A stretch of 40,606 bases of DNA from an uncultured Pseudomonadota bacterium (GCA_913061235.1 CAJXTB010000037.1:1-40606), one strand, 5' to 3'. Shown: positions 9,206 through 17,646, counted from the stretch's first letter. Notes: a model not told the origin generated them from the letters alone. A program made the numbers and translations.

Positions 9206-10395
9206 TGCGGGTATTCCTTCTAGTATTCGGACTGATGGCTTGCGGTGGTGACGGACATGCTCCTGCCCACGACGACGGTCATGGTGGGGCAACTCACGGC
9301 GACGACTCTGCCCTTAGCCACGACGCCGGTCGCGGTGATGACGGCGGACACACAGCGACCCAGGACGACGGACACGGCACGTCACGCGCCACGTCTCATG
9401 GCGTCTTGCCACCGCCTCCCACACTACCTGGAGACGTCGCTGGCGTGCCCGGTGGGTTCCTCCCGGCAATCTCGACAGAGGTTCCACCGCCGGGTCCAGA
9501 CTCTGTCGCCGTAGCCACAGCCGCTGACCGTGCTCGGGTTGCGGGGCGAAAGCCACCAATGGCCGCTCATGCGCCGCTGGTACCCGTTGAACCGCTCTCT
9601 GCGGTGCTCCCGGTAGGTCCGACTGGACCCAATGTTGTGGTGGTCAAAGAAGGGCCGCTGCTGCCGACCATCGACATGCGGTCGCCACTGACGACCGCAC
9701 GCAGTGTCTTGTGGCGCTTCTTGCTCGGCATGGTTGTGTTGGTCGGCGTTCATGCGCTTGTGGCCCGTGCGCGTCGTCGTCTTCCGAAGCTGCAAGATGA
9801 CCTGCTGTTGGTTCAGCTGTTCAGCGTCATCTTTACGTTGCTAGTGACGGCCGCGGCCATCATTCAGGCCCTTGAGCATGCCTCGCCAGTTGTTGCCGGT
9901 GGGTCGCTGGTGGCCATGGGCTTGGCCGTCGTGTTCGTTGGAGCGCGCTTCCTGCCCCGGTACATCGAAGGGTTGTATTTGATGCTCGGACCCACCGTTC
10001 GGGTGGGTGACTGGGTGAGCTTCGGCGAAGACAATGGGACCTTGGCCGAAGTGGGACTGATTCGACTGACCTTGGTTCGTGAAGATGGTCGGCGCGTCAG
10101 CATTCCCGTCGCATCGCTGGGTGGGGCACGGTTTAGCGTTCAACCCCGTGACCATAGCTCTCCAGTAGATGTCATCGTCCCGGCTGGCAACATGCCTGAG
10201 CAGGTGCGTGCGCAGATGCTCGTCGCCGCCCAGATGTCCCCGTACCGAGACCCAGAGACCCCCGTCAGCGCCGTTGTGACCGGCCAACAGCTCCGTGTTC
10301 ACTTTGTGGCTTGGAGCCCGGACGTCGTCGAACATGCTGTCCGACATCTACGGGCGAGTCGCAGCCGCATCGATGAGCGCCACTCGCTGGTCTAG
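9202..10395 (+). CDS. MscS-like channel with lipoprotein N-terminus
   Basis: A 397-residue protein starting at an ATGA overlap with the fusion gene. The N-terminus is a short hydrophobic signal ending in a lipobox-like LMAC-GG. Next comes a ~45-residue stretch very rich in His, Asp and Gly (repeats of DDGHG), then a Pro-rich linker to about residue 155. Three hydrophobic helices (~168-250) lead into an MscS-type beta domain (VRVGDWVSFGEDNGTLAEVG and DGRRVSIPVASL). A mechanosensitive or osmotically gated pore in the inner membrane is the likely role. The His/Asp stretch could bind metal or sense pH outside the membrane. The lipid anchor is a prediction; the signal could instead be an uncleaved helix. 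The stop codon shares CTAG with the convergent gene. Confidence 0.78.
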   Translation: MMRVFLLVFGLMACGGDGHAPAHDDGHGGATHGDDSALSHDAGRGDDGGHTATQDDGHGTSRATSHGVLPPPPTLPGDVAGVPGGFLPAISTEVPPPGPDSVAVATAADRARVAGRKPPMAAHAPLVPVEPLSAVLPVGPTGPNVVVVKEGPLLPTIDMRSPLTTARSVLWRFLLGMVVLVGVHALVARARRRLPKLQDDLLLVQLFSVIFTLLVTAAAIIQALEHASPVVAGGSLVAMGLAVVFVGARFLPRYIEGLYLMLGPTVRVGDWVSFGEDNGTLAEVGLIRLTLVREDGRRVSIPVASLGGARFSVQPRDHSSPVDVIVPAGNMPEQVRAQMLVAAQMSPYRDPETPVSAVVTGQQLRVHFVAWSPDVVEHAVRHLRASRSRIDERHSLV

Positions 10396-10838
10396 AGCGC
10401 GCGAACCGCTGGATGCAGGCTTCGGTCCAGCCGGGGCACTGCGTAGCGGCGGAAGCTCTGGGAGGTCGTGGCGTGCTCAATGGCTAGCTGTGCCAAGGGC
10501 AGCGCCTGCTCTGGGGGAAGGCTGTCGAGGTTGTCGAGCATGATGAGGCCGTAGCCGGAGCGGGTGTCGTCGCTGATCCAGCGGATAGCGGCGTCGTGGG
10601 CAACGGTATCGACGCTGATCAGCTCACTGACGCAGTGAGCGGCACGGGTACCCACCCAAGGTGGCATGGTCACGGTCTCAGCGGTCTCGACCAGCGCTGG
10701 GACAACGGTGGACAGCGAACCTAAGGCGTGGATGGCGTCGCAGTCAGCCCCCGCGTGGCGGGGTGTGAAGGCGGTAGTGATGTCAGCGGTCAGCGGTTTG
10801 GCTTGAGCGACTGACAACAGGGCGATGAGCCAGATCAT
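10392..10838 (-). CDS. small exported protein, function unknown
   Basis: This 148-residue protein begins with a short signal peptide (MIWLIALLSVAQA) and has two Cys residues (in GADCDAIH and AAHCVSE) that could form a disulfide. I do not recognise a family; the helical pattern resembles short HEAT-like repeats. The start at 10838 is chosen because AAGGA precedes it and the signal peptide begins there; the open frame runs further to 10877 but would overlap the upstream gene. It lies 22 bp downstream of the metallopeptidase lipoprotein on the same strand and is probably co-transcribed, so a partner or chaperone role is possible but unproven. Confidence 0.65.
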   Translation of the reverse strand: MIWLIALLSVAQAKPLTADITTAFTPRHAGADCDAIHALGSLSTVVPALVETAETVTMPPWVGTRAAHCVSELISVDTVAHDAAIRWISDDTRSGYGLIMLDNLDSLPPEQALPLAQLAIEHATTSQSFRRYAVPRLDRSLHPAVRAL

Positions 10839-10860
10839 GAGCGTGTCCTTGTCGGTGTCA

Positions 10861-11958
10861 TCAGTTGGCCCACACACTGCGGTGCATCACACCGCGCTGG
10901 GCTGGTGTCATCTCGGTCTGAGGCGTGCAGGCGGTGCGCGAGCAGACTGGGACCGGGTACATCAGATTGCGGCTGTATGCGGCTTCACAAGAGGCTTGGG
11001 TGTCGCACTCGGGGGTGTCATCGAGGGCGTCCCAGGTGTCGAATGTCAGCTCTACCGGGTGGAACAGGCCAATGAAGTGGCCGACTTCGTGGGCCATGGT
11101 CTCGGCCAGCAGCACAATTTCCTGTTCGCTGAACAGCAAGTCGCCGCCGCCGTTGTCGATGGCTGACAGGACCATCACCGAGCGGTCGCTGGGCAGAATG
11201 GGGCCAGGAACACCACCGGCAAAGCCTTGGATACCCGGATTGTCGGCAATGCGTTCGGCAATCACCACGGTGACCTCGCCAACATCCGACTCGCTGGACA
11301 GCAACTCGAACAGCTCGCCGCTGCTCTCGCCGGGTGCGCCGACGGGCTCGGTTGAGGCGTTGGTGTCGAAGCGGACGGTGAGGTTCAACCCAAAGTTGGC
11401 GTACAGGCCTTGCCACTGGGCGACCGCTGCTTCGGTTGCGCGAACGACTTCTTCATCTTCTCCAACGGAACCGACGAAGACCACTCGGGCGCGAACGTCT
11501 CCAGCAGTGAAGTCACTGTCTTGCTTAAAGGCCACGCGAATGGTGCTGTCGACACCTGCATCAAACAGGTCCTCGGCATCGATAATGCCAACATCTGTGC
11601 GCCATTGACCGGCGGTGAGCGCACCGTCTTGTTCGCGAATCGGCCAGTTCAGGGACACGGTCGACAGGGTGAACTGGCCGCCGGTGAGGCGTCGCTGGGC
11701 CTCGGAGACAACATCAATGTCGAACACCGTCTGTTTGTCCGAGTCTGTGACGTCGAGGAACACAGCGCGTTGCGGTGCCTCGGGGTCAATCGTGACCAAG
11801 AACGCCGTCTCTCCTTCGAGTACGTCGAAGGCTAAGCGGTGCTGTCCGTTTAGATTGCTGGTTCGGGTCGTGTCGAGCAGGCGCAGGCCCGACGACTCAC
11901 TCTCCGTCCAGTCTTGGCCGCATCCCGCGACCATGGCCAAGAGCCACAGGTGCCTCAC
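10861..11958 (-). CDS. pappalysin-like zinc metallopeptidase lipoprotein
   Basis: A 365-residue protein with a signal peptide and lipobox (LAMVAGC), so it is likely anchored to the outer membrane or surface. Residues 290-300 hold the extended zinc motif HEVGHFIGLFH, with ligands His290, His294 and His300 and catalytic Glu291. Downstream come LDDTPECD, a Cys pair and NLMYP as a Met-turn, the order seen in the M43 pappalysin (cytophagalysin/ulilysin) metzincins. The C-terminal TPAQRGVMHRSV also fits that family. The first ~180 residues are a beta-rich region of unknown role. GGAGGA precedes the ATG, and TAGGCT upstream resembles the local -10 motif. The substrate is unknown. Confidence 0.82.
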   Translation of the reverse strand: MRHLWLLAMVAGCGQDWTESESSGLRLLDTTRTSNLNGQHRLAFDVLEGETAFLVTIDPEAPQRAVFLDVTDSDKQTVFDIDVVSEAQRRLTGGQFTLSTVSLNWPIREQDGALTAGQWRTDVGIIDAEDLFDAGVDSTIRVAFKQDSDFTAGDVRARVVFVGSVGEDEEVVRATEAAVAQWQGLYANFGLNLTVRFDTNASTEPVGAPGESSGELFELLSSESDVGEVTVVIAERIADNPGIQGFAGGVPGPILPSDRSVMVLSAIDNGGGDLLFSEQEIVLLAETMAHEVGHFIGLFHPVELTFDTWDALDDTPECDTQASCEAAYSRNLMYPVPVCSRTACTPQTEMTPAQRGVMHRSVWAN

Positions 11959-12053
11959 ATGTTCCTCCGGTGCACAACCCTAGCCTACGGTCTCGGGCTG
12001 TGCTTGAACGCCAGACAGTACGCCGCAACTCCCTCGCCGAGCAGATGTTGCGG

Positions 12054-12059
12054 TAGACT
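12054..12059 (+). promoter_or_regulatory. candidate -10 box TAGACT before ggt-like gene
   Basis: GTAGACTG lies 18 nt before the GTG start at 12078 in a divergent intergenic region. It is the third copy of this heptamer in front of a gene in this window. No clear -35 box is visible. Confidence 0.35.
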
Positions 12060-12077
12060 GATGAGCTGGGAGGGGTC

Positions 12078-13673
12078 GTGACAGCGGTAACTGGAAGGAA
12101 TGGAGCAGTTGCATCTGGGCATCCGGCGGTATCGGAGGCTGCAATCGATGTTCTTCGGGGTGGTGGAAATGCGGTGGATGCGGCTGTTGCGGCAGCGTTC
12201 ACATCGTTTCATGCCGAGCCGTTGCTGACGAGCCCTGCTGGTGGTGGATTTGCAGTCGCTGTGGTTGATGGGGAGCCGCTAAGTGTCGACTTCTTTGCGA
12301 CAGCACCGGGACTCGGCGGCCCGAAGACGCCTTGGACTCCCCCCGAGGGTTCGTTCTTCCCGGTTGATGTGGACTTCGGCAAGGCCGTTCAGGAGTTTCA
12401 CATTGGGCCAGGTTCCATCGCGGTCCCGTCGGCCGCGAATGGTCTGCTGACGTTGCAGGAGCAGTGGGGTCGACTTGGGCGAACAGAAGTGCTGGAGCCT
12501 GCGCGCCAAGCCTGTCTGTTCGGTACGCGGCACAACCGTATTGGAGTCACCTCAGTACACCTGCTGTGGCCAATCGTGGACAGCACGGACGCGCTGCGCC
12601 GAACCTTTGTCGAGGCAACGGGAGAGCCGCTTGCCCTTGGCAGCACCTACCGCAACCCGGACCTTCTGCGCTTCATGGACGCCTGCGTTGAGCGAGGCGC
12701 CTTGGTGTTCTGTGAAGGAGAGGTGGCCGAGGCCATTGTGGCGTGCATGTCCGAGCATGACGGGCCGCTGTCTCTGGCAGATCTCGCTGCCTATACGGTA
12801 CAGATGGGGGCACCAGTCCGCGGGCGTTGCTCGGATGCCGAGCTGCTGTTGGCGGCGCCACCGACCGTTGGCGGCATGTGGCTCGCATACGCCATGGCGC
12901 TGCTGGAAGGCCTTGAAGTGCCCGAACCTGGGTCCGCGAGAGACGTGCAGCTTCTGGCTACGGTGTTTGCGGTGACCGAGCGTGCGTTGGGCGAGATTGT
13001 TGGAGCGGCAACGCCGAGTCGGGGCCACGCGTGGGAACTGTTGGACTCCGAGCGGGTGGTCTGGGGGAGGAATGAGGTAGAGCGGCGGCTCATCACCGGT
13101 GAGTTTGGACCGCCCGATGCCCTCGACAATCTGCACGGCAGCACGACTCACGTGTCCGTCGTCGACCGCTGGGGCAATGCGTGTTCGGTGACGGTATCGA
13201 ATGGAGAGAGCAGTGGTCTCGTGGTTCCTGGGTTCGGTGTCTTTCTGAACAACTTCCTGGGTGAAGCGGACATCAACCCGCTGGGTTTCCATCGTTTTGC
13301 ACCGGGAGTTCGTCTAGGCAGCGCCATGTGTCCCATGCTTGCCAGAACGCCAGACGGCGCTGTGATGGCCACGGGGAGTGGGGGAAGCAGCCGCATTCGC
13401 TCGGCGCTGACCCAGGTGACGCGCAACCGCATTCGCCACGGGATGGACCTGCCACAAGCCGTCGCTGCGGACCGGGTCCACGTGTCGCGGACGGGTCTGC
13501 TGCTGGAAGCTGAGACAACGCTCCGAGACGTGGCGCACCGGTTCCCACAGGCAACGACCTTCGAAAGTCAGAGCATGTATTTTGGCGGGGCACATACGGT
13601 GATTCGTCACGCTGACGGTCTGTGCGAGGCGGTCGGGGACTCACGTCGAACAGGGTGCGCCCTGGCCTTTTGA
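12078..13673 (+). CDS. gamma-glutamyltransferase family Ntn-hydrolase
   Basis: This 531-residue protein aligns by eye with gamma-glutamyltransferases: GGGNAVDAAVAAAF near the N-terminus, SPAGGGFAV, and the autocleavage/nucleophile motif TTHVSVVD with Thr356 as the predicted new N-terminus of a ~176-residue small subunit. GSGGSSRIRSALTQV near residue 435 fits the late Gly-rich motif. Two features are atypical. No signal peptide is visible, whereas classical bacterial GGTs are periplasmic. The conserved Arg that grips the glutamyl carboxylate (DFRE in classical enzymes) is Phe73 here (DFFATAPG). The substrate may therefore not be a gamma-glutamyl compound. The GTG start has GGAGGGG just upstream. 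It is divergent from the metallopeptidase gene. Confidence 0.85.
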   Translation: MTAVTGRNGAVASGHPAVSEAAIDVLRGGGNAVDAAVAAAFTSFHAEPLLTSPAGGGFAVAVVDGEPLSVDFFATAPGLGGPKTPWTPPEGSFFPVDVDFGKAVQEFHIGPGSIAVPSAANGLLTLQEQWGRLGRTEVLEPARQACLFGTRHNRIGVTSVHLLWPIVDSTDALRRTFVEATGEPLALGSTYRNPDLLRFMDACVERGALVFCEGEVAEAIVACMSEHDGPLSLADLAAYTVQMGAPVRGRCSDAELLLAAPPTVGGMWLAYAMALLEGLEVPEPGSARDVQLLATVFAVTERALGEIVGAATPSRGHAWELLDSERVVWGRNEVERRLITGEFGPPDALDNLHGSTTHVSVVDRWGNACSVTVSNGESSGLVVPGFGVFLNNFLGEADINPLGFHRFAPGVRLGSAMCPMLARTPDGAVMATGSGGSSRIRSALTQVTRNRIRHGMDLPQAVAADRVHVSRTGLLLEAETTLRDVAHRFPQATTFESQSMYFGGAHTVIRHADGLCEAVGDSRRTGCALAF

Positions 13674-13744
13674 CGGGTCGGATAGCGTTCTTTCTGTCAA
13701 GGGGTTGCGCTCAAAATTACCGTGTGCAGGCGGTTTTCGAGACG

Positions 13745-13759
13745 TTCTGCGACACAGAA
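13745..13759. promoter_or_regulatory. small inverted repeat upstream of lon
   Basis: TTCTG-N5-CAGAA is a perfect 5+5 dyad in the 158-bp gap before lon, ~73 nt from the start codon. TTGACA at 13766-13771 follows but has no good -10 at the right distance. A protein-binding site is possible; no CIRCE or HAIR heat-shock operator was seen. Confidence 0.25.
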
Positions 13760-13831
13760 TCTGCATTGACACGGCTTGCGCAGTGGTGAGGTGAAGAAGC
13801 AACCGACGTTCTTGCGTCAGGAGGCCTTCAC

Positions 13832-16195
13832 ATGGCGGACGTCCGCATCTCTAGCATTCCCTCTAATCTTTCCACCACCCTGCCTGTCATGGCACTACGT
13901 CGAGGCGTCCTGCTTCCTGGAGCCGTTGCTACCTTCAACGTGGGCCGACCTGTCTCGCGTTCAGCGCTTGCCAACGCCGTTGACGAACACCTCATCATTG
14001 CCGCTCAGAGCGCTGCTGCGAAGAGTCCCACCCCGGCAGACTTGCTGCCTGTCGGTGTCATTGCGCGAATCATCAAGCGTTCTCCAGGGCCACGCGGCAC
14101 CGAAGCCATTGTTGTTCAAGGCCTGGCTCGCGTCCATCTGGCAGACTTCCCGTCGATTCATCCCCACCTGTGCGCACGGTGGAAGTCGGTTGAAGACGCA
14201 ATGCCAGACACCCCGCACGCAAGCGAGCTTCTGGCGGCGATTCGCCGGTCCGTTGAGCAGACCGCCAAGGCGCTCGACGCCGAGGCGCAGGTTCAGCAGA
14301 TGCTTGAGCAGGTCCAGTCCCCAGACATGCTGGTCGACGCGATTGCGGCCTTCATCACCGCTCCGCAAGAGTGGAAGAAGGAGCTGTTGGTGACGACGGA
14401 TGCGTTGGCCCGTGCCGAGCGTGTTCTCGACCAAGTGGTCCAGCAGGGCGAGGTCATCAAGGCGCGTCGCGACATTCAGGAACGTGTGGCCAACAGCACG
14501 CGCAATCTGCAGCGGGAGCACTTTCTACGCGAGCAAAAGAAGGCCATTGAGAAAGAGCTCGGGGAGTCCGAAGACGGCGATGACCACCTCGAACAGCTGC
14601 GCGACCGCCTGGCAGATGTTGACCTTCCACCGGCTGTACAGACCGCTGTAGACCGCGAGTTTAAGCGCCTCGGCCGCATCAACCCACAGTCCCCTGAGCG
14701 AAGCGTCGCGGTGGATTGGCTGGAGTGGGTCGCGGAGCTGCCGTGGAACGAAGACTCGGGGTCAGACGTTGACTTGGGTCAGCTGGAAGACGCCCTGGAT
14801 GACAGCCACTACGGCCTAGAAGACGTCAAGCGCCAGGTGAGCGAGTACCTCGCTGTGCGCAAGTTGGCTGGAACGGGTCGTGCCGATGTGCTGCTGCTTG
14901 TCGGACCTCCAGGTGTTGGAAAGACGAGCATTGGGCAGGCCATCGCCGATGCGACCGACCGCAAGTTGGTTCGCATTGCGCTGGGCGGTGTGCGGGATGA
15001 AGCGGAGCTGCGAGGTCACCGTCGTACCTACATTGGTGCTCGTCCTGGACGTGTAGTCGAAGGGCTGCGCCGTGCGGGCAGCGCTGACCCCGTCATTCTG
15101 CTCGATGAGATCGACAAGCTCTCCAACTCGAACATGGGCAATCCCGCCGCAGCACTGCTCGAGATCTTGGACCCGGAGCAAAATCACCACTTCGTCGACC
15201 ACTACATGGAAGTACCGATTGACCTGTCGCGAGCGCTATTTGTAGCCACGGCCAACGACGTCTCCTCCATTCCTAGACCGCTGCGTGACCGGATGGAAAT
15301 CCTGGAAATCGCTGGGTACACACCCACCGAAAAGCGGGTCATCGCCAAGCGGCATCTACTGGCCAAGGTGGCCAAGAACACCGGACTGGAAGAGTCTGAT
15401 GTTCAGCTGACGGATGGCGCCATCGATGCGGTCATTGCGGGTTGGACGCGTGAGGCAGGGGTGCGTCAGCTGCAGCGTCAGCTTGGTCGCGTGTACCGTG
15501 CGGCTGCGGTGCTGAAGGCGAAGGACTCACTGACTGAGACGCTCGTAGTAGATGCCGACGATGTGGAGACCTACCTCAAGCGCCGTCGTTTCCGTATCGA
15601 AGACCACGATGCGCCCACACGTCCGGGCATTGCGACCGGGCTGGCGTGGACGCCGGTGGGGGGAGATGTGTTGTATGTGGAAGCGTCCACCTTGCCGGGA
15701 ACCGGTCGGTTGGTGCTGACAGGGCAGCTGGGCGACGTCATGAAGGAGTCTGCTCGTGCGGCGTTGACCTACGTGCTGGCACACAGTGAACGGCTTGGGT
15801 TTCCGACCGATGCTTTCGAGGGCAAGGACGTCCACATTCATGTGCCTGCCGGCGCGGTGCCGAAGGACGGTCCGTCTGCGGGTGTGACCATCTTCACGGC
15901 GTTGGCGTCCCTGTTCAGTGGGCGACAAGTGCGTTCGGACACGGCAATGACCGGGGAGGCGACGCTGCGTGGGCGAGTGCTGCCGGTTGGCGGCATTGAA
16001 GCCAAGGTGTTGGCGGCCCATCGACGCGGTCTGACGCGTGTGTTGTTGCCGAAGGCCAATGGGCCAGACCTGGAAGATGTGCCTGCTGAAGTGCGCGACG
16101 CCATGGACATCGTCTTGGTCAACTCGATGGAGGAGGCCCTCGCACACGCGCTAGTCGCTCCCGAAGCTGCGTCGGCGGTGTCCGAAGCCGCCTAG
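13832..16195 (+). CDS. lon: ATP-dependent Lon protease
   Basis: A 787-residue LonA protease, close to the usual ~780-820. An N-terminal substrate-binding LAN domain starts at ~residue 8 (P-V-M-A-L-R-R-G-V-L-L-P-G). A coiled-coil region follows, containing QREHFLREQKKAIEKELGE. Walker A GPPGVGKT is at ~358-365 and Walker B is VILLDEIDKL. The C-terminal serine-lysine protease domain has the nucleophile in KDGPSAG (Ser682) and the general base in GGIEAKVLAAHR (Lys725); the 43-residue spacing matches E. coli Lon. It degrades misfolded and regulatory proteins in the cytoplasm. AGGAGG precedes the ATG at good spacing. It appears monocistronic. Confidence 0.97.
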   Translation: MADVRISSIPSNLSTTLPVMALRRGVLLPGAVATFNVGRPVSRSALANAVDEHLIIAAQSAAAKSPTPADLLPVGVIARIIKRSPGPRGTEAIVVQGLARVHLADFPSIHPHLCARWKSVEDAMPDTPHASELLAAIRRSVEQTAKALDAEAQVQQMLEQVQSPDMLVDAIAAFITAPQEWKKELLVTTDALARAERVLDQVVQQGEVIKARRDIQERVANSTRNLQREHFLREQKKAIEKELGESEDGDDHLEQLRDRLADVDLPPAVQTAVDREFKRLGRINPQSPERSVAVDWLEWVAELPWNEDSGSDVDLGQLEDALDDSHYGLEDVKRQVSEYLAVRKLAGTGRADVLLLVGPPGVGKTSIGQAIADATDRKLVRIALGGVRDEAELRGHRRTYIGARPGRVVEGLRRAGSADPVILLDEIDKLSNSNMGNPAAALLEILDPEQNHHFVDHYMEVPIDLSRALFVATANDVSSIPRPLRDRMEILEIAGYTPTEKRVIAKRHLLAKVAKNTGLEESDVQLTDGAIDAVIAGWTREAGVRQLQRQLGRVYRAAAVLKAKDSLTETLVVDADDVETYLKRRRFRIEDHDAPTRPGIATGLAWTPVGGDVLYVEASTLPGTGRLVLTGQLGDVMKESARAALTYVLAHSERLGFPTDAFEGKDVHIHVPAGAVPKDGPSAGVTIFTALASLFSGRQVRSDTAMTGEATLRGRVLPVGGIEAKVLAAHRRGLTRVLLPKANGPDLEDVPAEVRDAMDIVLVNSMEEALAHALVAPEAASAVSEAA

Positions 16196-16279
16196 TCGGG
16201 CCATTCGTCTGTCGATTGCCTCTGGGCGTCCCTCGCATCTCGCTCGCCGGGTTAGCAAGCGGCCCCGGAGGCTCTCTGT

Positions 16280-17044
16280 ATGCGGTGTTGGCTACTACTC
16301 CCTGTGTTGTCGGCTTGCGCCGGTCACACTTCCCTCTCGTTCGACGGCCAGAAGCCAGACGTTCGGACCTCCGTTATTGCCGTTGCCGAGCCTGTGTTTC
16401 TACAAGACCTCCAGGTTCCGGATGAAGGCGATGAGATCTGGGCCGGAAGCTACGTCGGCAACGTCCTGTTCTCCGGTGGCTTTCACGTTGTGGAGCGAGA
16501 TGGCGGGCTTGAGAATGTGTCGCTGTCGGTGGAGCAGTCGCAGCAAGAGCGGTACCGCACCCAGGTTCAGGACGTCGTCAGCCAGTGTGTGTTCGACGGC
16601 ATGGGCCGTGAAGGCCGGGACTGGGTTGCCGCCGACCTAGACGTTCAGCCTCCCATCCCAACGCGACGGAATGTTCGCGGAACGGACAAGATCGATGGTC
16701 GCGACAACCAGCCGCTACCGCGGTTCAGCTTGGCTGCTGCCCCCTGGGAAGGCGGCGCACCGGTTCCCAACGGCGCCGATGCTCTGCTCGTTCCCTACGT
16801 CATTCACTACTACGCGCACAACGGTGGCTGGTTCTTGGGCCAGACCTACGGAACGTCTTCTGGCGCTCGTTCGCGAGTGTTCTGGGCATTGTACACGGCG
16901 GATGGCGCGGCGATTGGCTGGGGTGACCACCAAGCGCGGACCGCAGACCACGGTAACTACTCGCCGAATAGTCAGCAGATTCAAGACTTTCTCATTGAGA
17001 CGGAAGAAGGAGTCTGCAAGACCCTCAACCGTAAGCTGCCTTAG
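16280..17044 (+). CDS. putative lipoprotein, function unknown
   Basis: This 254-residue protein has a short signal peptide ending in a lipobox (LLPVLSAC), so lipidation at Cys13 is expected. The rest has no family that I recognise. It contains few cysteines, a conserved-looking aromatic segment (Y-V-I-H-Y-Y-A-H-N-G-G-W-F) and a region suited to beta strands. GGAGG lies 9 nt before the ATG and supports this start. It follows lon by 84 bp and converges on another lipoprotein gene across the bidirectional terminator at 17076-17111. Confidence 0.7.
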   Translation: MRCWLLLPVLSACAGHTSLSFDGQKPDVRTSVIAVAEPVFLQDLQVPDEGDEIWAGSYVGNVLFSGGFHVVERDGGLENVSLSVEQSQQERYRTQVQDVVSQCVFDGMGREGRDWVAADLDVQPPIPTRRNVRGTDKIDGRDNQPLPRFSLAAAPWEGGAPVPNGADALLVPYVIHYYAHNGGWFLGQTYGTSSGARSRVFWALYTADGAAIGWGDHQARTADHGNYSPNSQQIQDFLIETEEGVCKTLNRKLP

Positions 17045-17075
17045 ACGAGAAAAGAGCCCGTTTTTTAGACGCAAG

Positions 17076-17111
17076 AAAGCCCGCCAACCGGCGAACCGGA
17101 AGGCGGGCTTT
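17076..17111. terminator. bidirectional rho-independent-type terminator
   Basis: AAAGCCCGCC (17076-17085) pairs perfectly with GGCGGGCTTT (17102-17111). Inside the loop CCGG-CGAA-CCGG (17088-17099) forms a second helix. A/T tracts on both sides allow use from either strand, which suits the convergent genes ending at 17044 and 17128. Confidence 0.85.
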
Positions 17112-17127
17112 GCTGTTCAGAACGCGC

Positions 17128-17586
17128 TTACTGTGCGTTCGGAACCGGACGGTCACCAATGCGGACGCCGTGTGCTTCGACGGTCGCGCAGCGCGTGCCG
17201 AACATCAGGAATGGAGCCAAGGCGATGCCTTCCCACGAGGTGTGGACGCGGGGCTCGAGGAGGTGCGTTGCTTCTGGGATGCGCTCGAGAGCGTGGTACA
17301 GCGCGCGGCTGGACTCAGGCGGGCCACCGAGGAACGGGACGCTACCGAGGATGGCGTCGAGCGGGCTGCCCGAAGCTGCGCTGATGCTGGCGCCTTCGTT
17401 CTTGAACAAGTGTCCCCAGTCGATGAAGACGTAGGTTCCACATTCTTCGTGGTTCGTGCGAGCGAGGACTTGGTAGTCGGCGCTTGCGAAGCGTGGGTTG
17501 AAACCAGGGATGGTCTGTGACTTGAGGTTACAAGCGGTGAGAGCCAGGAATCCGGCTGCGAGGGCTGCAACGGCTGCGATACGCAT
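17128..17586 (-). CDS. putative lipoprotein, function unknown
   Basis: A 152-residue protein with a clear lipoprotein signal: MRIA, a hydrophobic Ala/Leu core, and lipobox LTAC with Cys19 as the lipidated residue. The mature part holds two further Cys residues (EECGTY and GTRCATVEA) likely to form a disulfide in the envelope. The end reads V-E-A-H-G-V-R-I-G, and the middle (ALYHALERIPEATHLLEPRV) is helical. I do not recognise the family. TTGGAG precedes the ATG, and a good sigma70-type promoter (17618-17646) stands upstream, so it is probably expressed on its own. Confidence 0.72.
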   Translation of the reverse strand: MRIAAVAALAAGFLALTACNLKSQTIPGFNPRFASADYQVLARTNHEECGTYVFIDWGHLFKNEGASISAASGSPLDAILGSVPFLGGPPESSRALYHALERIPEATHLLEPRVHTSWEGIALAPFLMFGTRCATVEAHGVRIGDRPVPNAQ

Positions 17587-17617
17587 AATGATTTCTCCAA
17601 GGGGGAATTAGCGCGCG

Positions 17618-17646
17618 TTCCTATGACATCCCTGGATCTGTGTCAA
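17618..17646 (-). promoter_or_regulatory. sigma70-type promoter TTGACA-N17-TAGGAA
   Basis: On the minus strand, TTGACA (17646-17641) is followed after exactly 17 bp by TAGGAA (17623-17618). Transcription should begin near 17611, ~25 nt before the lipoprotein ATG at 17586. The -35 box overlaps the stop region of the kinase-like gene at 17643. This is the best consensus promoter seen in the window. Confidence 0.65.

Noticed and set aside
13666-13704. Possible terminator after the GGT-like gene (CCTTTTGAC with GTCAAGGGG)
   Set aside because: The 9-bp stem includes G-U pairs, has a 21-nt loop, overlaps the stop codon and lacks a T tract. Support is too weak.
13766-13800. TTGACA upstream of lon as a -35 box
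   Set aside because: No acceptable -10 hexamer is found 16-18 bp downstream, and no heat-shock operator is visible.
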